Source: Corynebacterium rhinophilum
Lineage (GTDB): Bacteria > Actinomycetota > Actinomycetes > Mycobacteriales > Mycobacteriaceae
Length of the DNA stretch: 64,000 nucleotides
NCBI RefSeq assembly: GCF_030227225.1
Contig: NZ_JASPHQ010000004.1
Span: 1-64,000, forward strand
Direction of reading: 5' to 3'
Part shown: piece after piece, positions 54,902-63,874 of the stretch
Position numbering within the stretch: the first letter of the stretch is position 1
Layout of the letters: the number at the start of each line of letters is the position of its first letter
Translations under genes and position numbers: made by a program
Notes under the pieces: generated by a model
What the model saw: only the letters and a program-made list of their open reading frames with translations
The model's database searches: none
Told to the model about the DNA's origin: nothing

Positions 54902-56032
54902 ATGCAGTTTCCTAGCCTAGAAGAGTTGCAAGCCCGCGGTACCCGCAAGTGGACAGTCTTTGATGAGGACATCCTCCCGCTGTGGATCGCGGAGTCCGAT
55001 TTCCCCACCGCCCCCGCCGTCAAAAAGGCGCTGCAGGAGATGGTGGATAATGAAACCTTCGGCTATACCCCCTCCCCCAAGGCCTCGGGGCTGCGCGAGG
55101 CAGTCGCCGATTTCTATGCGGAGCGCTACGACTGGCGCCCCAATGCCGATCACATCTTCTGGATAGGCGATGTCGTCCGCGGCCTCTTGCTCGGCGTGCA
55201 GTACTTTACCCGCGATGATTCCCCCGTCATCGTGCCCGTACCTTCCTACCCACCGCTGCTCGAACTCCCCCGCACGGCGGGGCGCGAGAAGATCGAAACC
55301 AGCCTCGAGCTAGATGAAATCGAGCAAGCCTTCAAAGACGGCGCCGGTTCAATTCTCTTGGCCAACCCCTATAACCCGCACGGCCACGTCTTGTCGGAGG
55401 ACTACCTCCGCGGGTTGGTGGAGTTGGCGGAGAAATACGATGGCCGCATCTTGGCCGATGAGATCCATGCCCCGCTGGTTTATGAAGGAAAGCATATTCC
55501 GGTGGCATCGCTAAGCGAGGAAGCAGCGCAGCGCACCATTACGGTCACCGCCACCTCCAAGGCCTTTAATACCGCGGGCCTCAAGTGCGCGCAGATTATC
55601 TTTTCCAATGCCGCCGATGCCCAGAAGTGGAACGGGCTTACCGGCGTGGCCAAAGACGGCACCGGCACCTTGGGCGTGCTTGCCGCCGAGGCCGCCTACC
55701 GCCACGGCGGGGGCTTCTTGGACGAGGAAATCGAGTACCTGCGCGAGACCCGCGACTGGCTGGTAGAAGAATTGCCACAGCGCATCCCTGGACTGAAGAC
55801 TACGCAGCCCCAAGCCACTTACCTGTTGTGGCTGGACTTTTCCGATACCGCCATCGCCGGCAATCCGCAACCTGCCAAGTGGCTGCGCGAAAACGCCCGC
55901 GTGGCCCTCAACGAGGGCGATACCTTCGGCACCGGTGGCCCAGGTCATGCGCGGTTGAACTTCGCCACTTCCCGCGAAATCTTGAGCGAGGCACTCGACC
56001 GCATGGAAAAGGCCTTCGCCGAGCTCGACTAG
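54902..56032 (+). CDS. aecD: Cystathionine beta-lyase / C-S lyase (AecD, MalY-PatB type)
   Basis: A 376-residue PLP enzyme that cleaves cystathionine and related S-conjugates to homocysteine or thiol, pyruvate and ammonia. Visible: WIAESDFPTAPAV, FGYTPSPKASGLREAVADFY, LLANPYNPHGHVLSEDYL, ADEIHAPLVYEG and the PLP Lys in TATSKAFNTAG. Start ATG 54902; GTG 54896 is possible. The order aecD-brnQ-yhbW is the same as in C. glutamicum, which supports the symbols. Related lyases in skin corynebacteria release volatile thiols. Confidence 0.9.
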   Translation: MQFPSLEELQARGTRKWTVFDEDILPLWIAESDFPTAPAVKKALQEMVDNETFGYTPSPKASGLREAVADFYAERYDWRPNADHIFWIGDVVRGLLLGVQYFTRDDSPVIVPVPSYPPLLELPRTAGREKIETSLELDEIEQAFKDGAGSILLANPYNPHGHVLSEDYLRGLVELAEKYDGRILADEIHAPLVYEGKHIPVASLSEEAAQRTITVTATSKAFNTAGLKCAQIIFSNAADAQKWNGLTGVAKDGTGTLGVLAAEAAYRHGGGFLDEEIEYLRETRDWLVEELPQRIPGLKTTQPQATYLLWLDFSDTAIAGNPQPAKWLRENARVALNEGDTFGTGGPGHARLNFATSREILSEALDRMEKAFAELD

Positions 56033-56054
56033 TTCCCAGCCACCCTTTCTCCTC

Positions 56055-56078
56055 GCCCCATCGCACACGCGATGGGGC
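56055..56078 (+). terminator. Terminator after aecD
   Basis: GCCCCATCGC (56055-56064) and GCGATGGGGC (56069-56078) form a perfect 10-bp stem with loop ACAC, followed by ATTTATTGTATTTT. It suggests that brnQ also has its own promoter. Confidence 0.82.
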
Positions 56079-56245
56079 ATTTATTGTATTTTCACCATGC
56101 TTTGATTTCTCAACAGGTGGGCAGTAATATCTCATTACATGAATAGCCCCTATAGGGCTACAGAATTCACATTCCTGGTCGCGCCCTCGCCACCTCGGCT
56201 CTCGGCGCGGCTGATGGTTTTAGTACGCAATGTTAAGGAGCCAGG

Positions 56246-57673
56246 ATGGCTACCACCACTGCCTCAGGCACCCCCAAGAGCAAGGCCACCGTTGTCATTG
56301 CCTCGCTCATGCTCTTTTCGATGTTCTTCGGCGCCGGCAACCTCATTTTCCCACCGATGGTGGGCGTTTCCGCCGGCACCAACTTCTGGCCCGCCGTGCT
56401 GGGCTTCCTCGCCGCCGGCGTGCTCTTGCCCGTCCTGGCCATTATCGCGGTCGCGATTTCCGGCCGTTCCGTCCGTGACTTAGGCGCAAATGGCGGCGCG
56501 ATCTTCGGCGTCGTCTTTTCCGCCCTGTCCTATCTTTCTATCGGTGCTTTCTACGCGCTCCCGCGTACCGGCGCGGTATCCATGGAAACGGCGATTACTC
56601 CCCTGTTGGGCTGGGAAGGCACCATGGCCAGCGGTGCATTCAATACCGTCTTCTTCCTTATCGCGCTGGGCCTGGCGTGGAAACCCAATTCCATCATCGA
56701 TACCCTGGGCAAATTCCTCACCCCGGCCCTGGTTGCGCTGCTGGTCGTCCTCATTACTTTGGCGGCGCTGAATCACCCGCGCGATCCCCAGATGCCCACC
56801 GAAGATTACGTCTCTTCCCCCATGGTCACCGGCCTTTTCGAGGGCTATAACACCATGGACGCCATCGCTGGCTTGGCCTTTTCCATCGTCATCGTGGGTT
56901 CCCTGCGCTCTAAGGGCTTTAAAACCCAAAAATCCCTGGTGAAGGGCACCATTACCGCAGCGCTGGTCGCCGGTATCCTGCTTGCCGCCATCTACCTGGG
57001 CCTTGCCTGGGTGGGCCAGACCTTGCCCGATGGCCAGTCTTATGAATCCGGTGCGCCGCTGCTTGCCGAGGCCGCCAATCTCACCATGGGCACCTTCGGC
57101 CAGGCCCTCTTCTCCGCCATCGTCGTCCTCGCCTGCCTGACCACCGCGGTGGGCCTTATCACCGCCACCTCCGCGTTCTTCGAGATGCTGGTGCCGAAGA
57201 CGAATTACCACTTGTGGGCCTGCATCTTTACCGCGATGTCCATCCTCTTCGCCTTCCAAGGCCTCGACACTGTGCTGTCCATCGCGGTGCCGTTTATCAC
57301 CTTCCTGTACCCACCGGCTATCTCCCTTATCCTGCTCACGCTTATCCAGCCGGCGGTAAAGAGGTCCGTCGTGTTCTACTGGACCTACCGCCTTGCCCTG
57401 TGGGTATCGGTCATCTGGTCCGCCCTGACCGTCATTTCCGCGCAGGGTTGGGGCACCGCCGCCCTGGATCCCATCTTGTCGCTGGCGCCGGGCCAAGCGG
57501 TGGATCTCGGCTGGATTGCGCCTACCGTCATCGCGGCAATCATTGGCCTGATTGTGGATATCTCCACCAAGGCTGGCGAGAAGCACTCCAACTCCGTGAC
57601 CGCGGCGGCCGATGCTGACGGCGATGCCGTCGTTGACTCGCCGCTCGATGCAGCGGCATCGCCAAAGAGCTAA
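56246..57673 (+). CDS. brnQ: Branched-chain amino acid transport carrier
   Basis: A 475-residue LIVCS-family symporter with 12 hydrophobic segments. Early motif MLFSMFFGAGNLIFPPMVG is diagnostic. It takes up Ile, Leu and Val with a cation. A long acidic C-terminal tail (AADADGDAVVD) is cytoplasmic. ATG 56246 with AAGGAG upstream. Placed between aecD and yhbW as in C. glutamicum. Confidence 0.93.
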   Translation: MATTTASGTPKSKATVVIASLMLFSMFFGAGNLIFPPMVGVSAGTNFWPAVLGFLAAGVLLPVLAIIAVAISGRSVRDLGANGGAIFGVVFSALSYLSIGAFYALPRTGAVSMETAITPLLGWEGTMASGAFNTVFFLIALGLAWKPNSIIDTLGKFLTPALVALLVVLITLAALNHPRDPQMPTEDYVSSPMVTGLFEGYNTMDAIAGLAFSIVIVGSLRSKGFKTQKSLVKGTITAALVAGILLAAIYLGLAWVGQTLPDGQSYESGAPLLAEAANLTMGTFGQALFSAIVVLACLTTAVGLITATSAFFEMLVPKTNYHLWACIFTAMSILFAFQGLDTVLSIAVPFITFLYPPAISLILLTLIQPAVKRSVVFYWTYRLALWVSVIWSALTVISAQGWGTAALDPILSLAPGQAVDLGWIAPTVIAAIIGLIVDISTKAGEKHSNSVTAAADADGDAVVDSPLDAAASPKS

Positions 57674-57690
57674 GCTCTCTCCTTCCACTC

Positions 57691-57732
57691 CCCGCCGCGG
57701 GCCCGCATTCCTCGGGTTCCGCGGCGGGTTTC
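57691..57732 (+). terminator. Terminator after brnQ
   Basis: CCCGCCGCGG (57691-57700) pairs with CCGCGGCGGG (57719-57728), a perfect 10-bp stem, followed by TTTCT. Confidence 0.75.
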
Positions 57733-57860
57733 TGTCTGCGGTTCAACTCAGCTTGGGTCGCCGGGATGCGCATGGTCGCGTGAAAAAGGACGGAATAGCC
57801 CCGCCCCGCGTACCGTTGCACTATAGGTACTATCCCCGCGAGAAAAAGGATTATTTTCCC

Positions 57861-58880
57861 ATGACTGATCACGCGCCACTTTCCGTATTGGACTTTTGCA
57901 CCATCTATGACGGTGAAACCCCTGCCCAATCCATTAACCGGTCGGTGGAATTAGCCCAAGAAGCCGAAAAACTGGGGTATTCCCGCATGTGGTACACCGA
58001 GCACCACAATATGAAGTCCATTATGTCCTCCGCGCCTGCCGTCCTCATCGCACACATCGGCGCTAAGACGGAACGCATCCGGTTGGGCTCTGGCGGCGTG
58101 ATGCTGCCCAACCACTCGCCGTACGTCATCGCCGAACAGTTCGGCACCCTGGAAGAGATGTACCCGGACCGCATTGACCTAGGCGTCGGCCGTGCCCCCG
58201 GCACGGACATGAATACCTTGGGCCGTGCGCTGCGCCGCGATGGGCAATCCGCCGAGCGCTTCCCAGAAGACGTCAAAGAGCTCAATGCGTACCTCGAGGG
58301 CAAGGCCTATATCCCCGGGGTCAGCGCGATTCCCGGTGCTAATACGAACGTTCCTATCTATATTCTAGGCTCGTCCATGTTCGGCGCTTCGCTCGCGGCA
58401 AAACTCGGCCTGCCCTATGCCTTTGCCTCCCACTTCGCCCCGCAGCACCTCGAGGAAGCAACCACCTACTACCGGGAAAACTTCCAGCCTTCCGAGCGGT
58501 TTAGCGAGCCCTACGTCATCGCCGGAGTAAACGTCACTGCCGCCGATACTATGCAAGAGGCAGAAGCCGAGTACGAGCGCGTGTGCTTCAACCGCGTGAA
58601 GTCTTTCGCCGGCCGCGGCAAGTACTTGACCGACCAGCAGGTAGAGCAAATCATCGAGTCCTACCAAGGCCAGCAAATCCTGGACATGCTGCGCTACTCC
58701 GCGGTCGGTACCACCAAGGAAGTCACCGAATACTTGGAGAAGTTCCAAGAGCACGCCAAGGCCGATGAGCTGATGATTTCCCTGCAGTCCAGCTCGCACG
58801 AAAACGTCATCAAGAACATGCACGTGCTTGCTGAGGGCTGGCAGCTCGATCCAGCCAACGTAGCGGGCACCCCGCGCTAA
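57861..58880 (+). CDS. yhbW: LLM-class flavin-dependent oxidoreductase (YhbW-like)
   Basis: A 339-residue bacterial-luciferase-like TIM barrel: SVLDFCTIYDGETPAQSINR, YSRMWYTEHHNMKSI, RLGSGGVMLPNHSPYVIAEQ, DRIDLGVGRAPGTDM. It probably uses FMNH2 to oxidise a small molecule; substrate unknown. ATG 57861 with AAAAAGGA upstream. The third gene of the aecD-brnQ-yhbW order. Confidence 0.9.
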   Translation: MTDHAPLSVLDFCTIYDGETPAQSINRSVELAQEAEKLGYSRMWYTEHHNMKSIMSSAPAVLIAHIGAKTERIRLGSGGVMLPNHSPYVIAEQFGTLEEMYPDRIDLGVGRAPGTDMNTLGRALRRDGQSAERFPEDVKELNAYLEGKAYIPGVSAIPGANTNVPIYILGSSMFGASLAAKLGLPYAFASHFAPQHLEEATTYYRENFQPSERFSEPYVIAGVNVTAADTMQEAEAEYERVCFNRVKSFAGRGKYLTDQQVEQIIESYQGQQILDMLRYSAVGTTKEVTEYLEKFQEHAKADELMISLQSSSHENVIKNMHVLAEGWQLDPANVAGTPR

Positions 58881-59035
58881 ACCCCGCCTCGCTGCGCTAC
58901 ACAGCGCCGCGTTGGGCCGCCCTCGACCTCAACGCTGGCCGCGCAGCGCTACCGAACCCGCCGCAAAACAACCCGCTGAGATGGCCCTAATTAATGGCAA
59001 TATATGCCTCCCCCCGAATGGTTTTAGGGCGTTTA

Positions 59036-59051
59036 TGTGTTGAGTAACACA
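59036..59051. promoter_or_regulatory. Perfect palindrome before the peptide ABC operon
   Basis: TGTGTT-GAGT-AACACA is a perfect 6-bp inverted repeat with a 4-base spacer, 17-33 bases before the ATG at 59069. Its position near the expected promoter/5' end suits an operator for a dimeric repressor. No regulator gene is adjacent. Confidence 0.5.
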
Positions 59052-59068
59052 CAAGTTATTCTTCATCT

Positions 59069-60589
59069 ATGAAAATTTTGCGTGCGCGCTCAGCGCTGGG
59101 CTGTCTCGCGATGGTGACAGCGCTGGGCACGATAACAGCTTGTTCAGCGGGCCATACGGCGGTGGTCGATACCTCCGGCGACAACGCCGCCCTAACGGTG
59201 GCATCTAGTTCGGGGGCCACCTCGCTCGACTTCACCACTACCGGTGGGGCCGCCGCGCCGTCGGTGCTCATGGATAACGTCTATGAGACCTTGGTGCGCA
59301 TCGATGAAGATGGCTCCATCACCCCAGGCTTAGCCAAGGACTGGGACATCAGTGAAGATTCGAAGACCTATACTTTCCACCTGCGCGATGACGTAACTTT
59401 TTCCAACGGCGATCCCTTCACCGCGCAGACCGCCGCCTTTTCCATTAATTACGTAAAAAATGACTGGGCCAACGGCATTTCCGCCGCAATGGACCCAGTC
59501 GAAAGCGCCACCGCGGTCGATGATCACACCCTCAAGGTGCGCCTGGAAAAGCCCTCTAACCGCTGGCTGTGGTCCATGGGCACCACCATCGGCGCGATGA
59601 TGTCACCTAAGGGCGTGGATGACCTTGCAGCGAAGCCTATCGGCACCGGCCCCTACGAGGTGGCTGGATTTTCCCCCTCAGAATTCGTCTCCTTGCACAA
59701 GCGCGATGATTACTGGGGCACACCGTCTGAGCACGATGTCACGGTGCGCTACTTCCCCGATGCCATTTCCTCGGTCACCGCGCTGCGTTCGGGCGGAGTG
59801 GACGTCGTCTGGGGCGTGGGTAATCCCGAAATCCTCGATTCCCTGGATGATTCCATCGATACCAACGTAGGCACCACCAATGGTGAGGTCCTGCTATCGA
59901 TGAATAATGACCGCGCCCCCTTCGACGATCCGCGCGTGCGGCAGGCCGTGGCCTACGCTGTCGACCGCGAGGCGGCCAATGACATCGTGTGGTCCGGCAT
60001 GGCCACCGATACCGGCGGCGCGCCCATGCCGCCTACCGATCCTTGGTTCGAGGGCAAGAACTATTACGACTTCAACCCGGATAAGGCCCGCTCGCTGCTT
60101 GCCGATGCCGGCGCCGAAGGCACCCCACTTACCATCACCGTGCCCACGCTCTACTATGCCCAGGCCATCTCCGAGCTGCTGTATTCGCAGCTTTCCGATG
60201 TCGGCTTCGATGTCACCCTCGAAACCGCCGAGTTCCCCGCCGTGTGGCTGGGCCAGGTCCACGGTGCCAAGGACTACCAGATGTCGATTATCTCCCACGT
60301 GGAGGCCCGCGATATCCCGGCGCTTTTTGGCAACCCGGATTACTACCTGAATTACGATTCCGCCCGCACGCGCGAGCTGCTCGAAAAGGCCGATACCGCA
60401 GCGCCTGAAGACTATCCCCACCGCATGACGCAGGTCGTGGACCAGATCATGGCCGATGCCGGCGCGCTGACCGTAATGAATATGCCGAATGTCGTTCTAA
60501 CGCGCCACGGCATCAGCGGCTTGCACACCGATCAAGTCACCGACGCGATCGTATTGCGCGATCTCACCGACAAAAAGGAGGACCAATGA
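59069..60589 (+). CDS. Peptide/nickel-type ABC transporter substrate-binding lipoprotein
   Basis: A 506-residue SBP_bac_5 protein. Signal peptide with lipobox ITAC (Cys25) anchors it on the outer membrane face. Family features: YETLVRIDEDGSITPGLAKDW, TYTFHLRDDVTFSNGDPFTA, VAYAVDREAAND. It binds a peptide or other oligomeric ligand and delivers it to the permeases encoded next. The stop overlaps the next start by four bases. Confidence 0.9.
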   Translation: MKILRARSALGCLAMVTALGTITACSAGHTAVVDTSGDNAALTVASSSGATSLDFTTTGGAAAPSVLMDNVYETLVRIDEDGSITPGLAKDWDISEDSKTYTFHLRDDVTFSNGDPFTAQTAAFSINYVKNDWANGISAAMDPVESATAVDDHTLKVRLEKPSNRWLWSMGTTIGAMMSPKGVDDLAAKPIGTGPYEVAGFSPSEFVSLHKRDDYWGTPSEHDVTVRYFPDAISSVTALRSGGVDVVWGVGNPEILDSLDDSIDTNVGTTNGEVLLSMNNDRAPFDDPRVRQAVAYAVDREAANDIVWSGMATDTGGAPMPPTDPWFEGKNYYDFNPDKARSLLADAGAEGTPLTITVPTLYYAQAISELLYSQLSDVGFDVTLETAEFPAVWLGQVHGAKDYQMSIISHVEARDIPALFGNPDYYLNYDSARTRELLEKADTAAPEDYPHRMTQVVDQIMADAGALTVMNMPNVVLTRHGISGLHTDQVTDAIVLRDLTDKKEDQ

Positions 60590-61551
60590 GTAGTTCTCGG
60601 GCACAGGCCATAATCCGGCCGCTGCTGCGCTTCGTGCTCACGCTTTTTCTCGCCTCCCTCATCATCTTCGCGCTCATGCGCGCCGTGCCCGGCAACCCGG
60701 CGCGCGTCGCGTTGGGGGTCAATGCCACTGATGACGCCATCGCCGAGCTCAGCGCGGAACTCGGCCTCGATCGTCCGCTGTTCACGCAGTACGGCGAGTG
60801 GGTAAAGGGCCTTGCCACCGGCGATTTCGGCAAGTCACTGTCCTCGCAGCAGGACATCACCCCGCTCGTCCTTGACCGTCTGCAGGTCACGCTCATCCTC
60901 ATCGGCCTGGCCATGGCCTTGGCGCTGGCCTGCGCGATTCCCATTGGCATGTGGCTGGCGCATAACCGCAATTCGCGGGTTGCCGGCTTGGTCTCTGCGG
61001 GAACGCAGCTGGGCATCGCCGTGCCGAGCTTCTTAGTCGGCATCATCTTGGTGGCCATTTTTGCAGTCCACCTGGGTTGGCTGCCGGCCAATGGTTGGGT
61101 GCCACCTAACCGCGGCGTGGGCGATTTCCTGCGCCACCTCATCCTGCCGGTCATCGCCTTGGCCCTGGTCCAGGGTGCGATGCTCACGCGCTATATGCGC
61201 TCCTCGGTGCTCGACGTTATGGACCAAGACTATATCCGCACCGCGCGCGCCCTGGGCGATTCCCCGCGGGAGGCATTGCGCCGCCACGGGCTGCGCAATG
61301 CCGCGCTGCCGGTACTGACGGTGTCTGGCCTGCAATTGACCTCGATGGTGGTAGGCGCCGTGGTCATTGAATCCGTCTTCGTCATCCCCGGCGTAGGTTC
61401 CATGCTGCTCGATGCAGTCTCCGTGCGCGATCTGACCACGGTGCAGACGCTTGTCATGCTGCTGGTCACCTTCGCGCTGGCAGTAAACATGCTTACCGAT
61501 GTCGCCTACCGCCTCATCGATCCCCGAATCAAGGCAGGTGACGCACGATGA
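60586..61551 (+). CDS. Peptide-type ABC transporter permease 1 (DppB-like)
   Basis: A 321-residue permease with six helices and the coupling loop motif YIRTARALGDSPREALRRHG (EAA-type). Starts in an ATGA overlap with the binding-protein gene. It forms the membrane channel with the next gene. Confidence 0.9.
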   Translation: MSSSRAQAIIRPLLRFVLTLFLASLIIFALMRAVPGNPARVALGVNATDDAIAELSAELGLDRPLFTQYGEWVKGLATGDFGKSLSSQQDITPLVLDRLQVTLILIGLAMALALACAIPIGMWLAHNRNSRVAGLVSAGTQLGIAVPSFLVGIILVAIFAVHLGWLPANGWVPPNRGVGDFLRHLILPVIALALVQGAMLTRYMRSSVLDVMDQDYIRTARALGDSPREALRRHGLRNAALPVLTVSGLQLTSMVVGAVVIESVFVIPGVGSMLLDAVSVRDLTTVQTLVMLLVTFALAVNMLTDVAYRLIDPRIKAGDAR

Positions 61552-62369
61552 AAATGCGTTTTTCTGGTTGGCTAGGCGCCGTGCTCGTCGGCGCGGTCGT
61601 AGTAATCGCCCTCGTATCGCTGGTGTGGACGCCGTACGATCCCACCCTCGCGCAACCGGGCAGCCGGCTGTCCGGCCCCACCGCGGATCACATCCTGGGC
61701 ACGGATCGCTTCGGGCGCGATACCGCCTCGCGCATCATGGCGGGCGCGAAAATCACGGTCTTCGTGGGCCTTATCGCCGTCGGCATCGCAGGGCTTATCG
61801 GCATCCCGCTGGGGATTCTCGCGGGCATGCGCCGCGGCACCTGGGTAGAAGCGCTGGTCATGCGCGGCGCCGACGTCGTACTCGCCTTCCCGGCGCTTTT
61901 GCTCGCCATTATCGCCGGCGCGGTCTGGGGCCCATCGACGCTCACGGCCATGATTGCCATCGGTATTTCCGGCATCCCGTCCTTTGCCCGCGTGGCGCGT
62001 TCAGGCACGCTGCAGGTGGTCACGCAGGACTATATCGCCTCCGCCCGCATCTCCGCCGTGCCGGGATGGAAGGTGGCGGTGCGCCATGTCCTCCCGAATA
62101 TCGCGAGCCTTATCATCGTCCAGGCCTCGGTGTATTTTGCCCTCGCCATCCTCGCGGAGGCGGGCCTGTCCTACCTCGGTTTGGGCACCCCTCCCCCGGC
62201 CGCCTCGTGGGGCCGCATGCTGCAGGATTCCCAATCGCTGCTGAGCACCGATCCCCTCCAGGCCCTCTGGCCAGGCCTTGCCATCGCCGCCACGGTCTTG
62301 GGCTTTAACCTGCTTGGCGATGCCCTCCGTGACGCCCTCGACCCCCGCATGAAAGGAGCCACGCGATGA
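61548..62369 (+). CDS. Peptide-type ABC transporter permease 2 (DppC-like)
   Basis: A 273-residue permease: N-terminal helix, then GTDRFGRDTASRIMAGAKI and the EAA-type loop YIASARISAVPGWKVAVRHV. ATGA overlap on both sides. It pairs with permease 1. Confidence 0.9.
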   Translation: MKMRFSGWLGAVLVGAVVVIALVSLVWTPYDPTLAQPGSRLSGPTADHILGTDRFGRDTASRIMAGAKITVFVGLIAVGIAGLIGIPLGILAGMRRGTWVEALVMRGADVVLAFPALLLAIIAGAVWGPSTLTAMIAIGISGIPSFARVARSGTLQVVTQDYIASARISAVPGWKVAVRHVLPNIASLIIVQASVYFALAILAEAGLSYLGLGTPPPAASWGRMLQDSQSLLSTDPLQALWPGLAIAATVLGFNLLGDALRDALDPRMKGATR

Positions 62370-63814
62370 GCCTTTTAAGCGTGCGCGATCTCAGCCTCAG
62401 CGCCTCCGAATCTTCCCTCGTCGGCCCTATTAGCTTCGAGCTCGAGGCGGGCGAAAAGCTCGGCATCATCGGCGAATCCGGCTCCGGTAAATCACTGACC
62501 GCGCTGTCCATCATGGGGCTGCTGCCCACGAGCATTTCCGCCACCGGTGAGGTCACCGTGGCCGATCACCAGATCATCGGCGCGCGGGATTCCGCCATCC
62601 GCCCGCTGCGCGGCAAGACCATGGCCATGGTCTTTCAAGAACCCATGAGCGCGCTGGATCCCTTAATGCGCATTAGTGCCCAGCTCACCCACGCCGGCGC
62701 GCACGATACCGCCGCGGCCCTAGAAGAAGTCGACCTCGACGCCGACTTCGCCTCGCGCTTTCCCCACCAACTCTCCGGCGGGCAGCGCCAGCGCGTGCTC
62801 TTAGCCATGGCGATGGCAGGCAGCCCCGACGTGCTCATCTGCGATGAGCCCACTACCGCCCTCGATGCCACCACGCAGGACGGGGTCCTCCGCGTCATCG
62901 AACGCGTTACCGAACAACGCGGCACCGCCCTGCTCTTTATCACCCACGACCTCAACGTCATCCAGCGCATGTGTCCGAGGGTGCTGGTCATGCGCGATGG
63001 CGACATCGTGGAGGAAGGCCGCACCGAGCGGGTGCTCACTCAGCCGCGCCACGCCTATACCCAAGAGCTGGTCTCGGCCTCGCAGCCGCCGGACTTCGCC
63101 CTCACCCCGGCGGGTGAGGGGAAGGATGTGGTGATGCTGGAGGGCATCGGCAAGCAGCATGGCTCCCAAGCCGCACTGGCGGGGATCGATCTCCGCATGC
63201 GCCGCGGCGAGCGGCTCGGCATCGTCGGCGGCTCCGGTTCCGGCAAAACCAGCCTGCTAAAAATCGTGGCAGGGCTGGATGCCCCGACCTCTGGAACCAG
63301 CACCGTGGATGGGCGCGTGCAGATGGTATTCCAAGACCCGCAAGGCTCGCTGAACCCGCGGCTGAAGATCTGGAAATCCATCGCCGAAGCCATTCCCGGG
63401 CGCCTGTCCAAGGCCGAGCAGCGCGAGCGCGCCGCCGCCGCGCTGGAAGAAGTGGGCATTTCCGGCGAGGCGCTCGACCGCTATCCCCACGAGTTTTCCG
63501 GCGGGCAACGCCAACGCATCTCCATCGCCCGCGCCCTATGCGGCGAACCGGATATCCTGCTTGCCGATGAAGCCGTCTCCGCCCTCGACATGTCCGTGCA
63601 AGCCCAGGTGCTGGAATTGCTCGCCCGCCTCATCGAGGACCGCGGGCTGACCCTGCTATTTGTCACCCATGACCTCTCCGTGGTGCGCGGGCTCTGCGAT
63701 AGGGTCGCCGTGCTCAACCGCGGCGAACTGGTCGAGCACGGGCCCACCGAGCGCGTGTGGTCGAAGCCCAAGAGCGACTACACCCGCCGGCTCATCGCCG
63801 CCGCTGGGCAATAA
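62366..63814 (+). CDS. Peptide-type ABC transporter ATPase, two nucleotide-binding domains in one chain
   Basis: A 482-residue tandem ATPase, equal to a DppD-DppF fusion. Domain 1: Walker A GESGSGKSLTAL, signature LSGGQRQRVLLAMAMAG, Walker B LICDEPTTALD. Domain 2: Walker A GGSGSGKTSLLKIV, signature FSGGQRQRISIARAL, Walker B ILLADEAVSALD. Both sites look complete, so both can hydrolyse ATP. It completes the four-gene importer operon, each gene joined by ATGA. Confidence 0.92.
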   Translation: MSLLSVRDLSLSASESSLVGPISFELEAGEKLGIIGESGSGKSLTALSIMGLLPTSISATGEVTVADHQIIGARDSAIRPLRGKTMAMVFQEPMSALDPLMRISAQLTHAGAHDTAAALEEVDLDADFASRFPHQLSGGQRQRVLLAMAMAGSPDVLICDEPTTALDATTQDGVLRVIERVTEQRGTALLFITHDLNVIQRMCPRVLVMRDGDIVEEGRTERVLTQPRHAYTQELVSASQPPDFALTPAGEGKDVVMLEGIGKQHGSQAALAGIDLRMRRGERLGIVGGSGSGKTSLLKIVAGLDAPTSGTSTVDGRVQMVFQDPQGSLNPRLKIWKSIAEAIPGRLSKAEQRERAAAALEEVGISGEALDRYPHEFSGGQRQRISIARALCGEPDILLADEAVSALDMSVQAQVLELLARLIEDRGLTLLFVTHDLSVVRGLCDRVAVLNRGELVEHGPTERVWSKPKSDYTRRLIAAAGQ

Positions 63815-63874
63815 GCTCGCGCGGCGTAAGGTGGTTGCGGTAAACATTTCTAGCGAAAGGAGTCCCGCAGGCTC

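Noticed and set aside
56480..57688. A 402-codon minus-strand frame opposite brnQ
   Set aside because: Antisense shadow with strongly polar, low-complexity composition; the plus-strand transporter explains the region.
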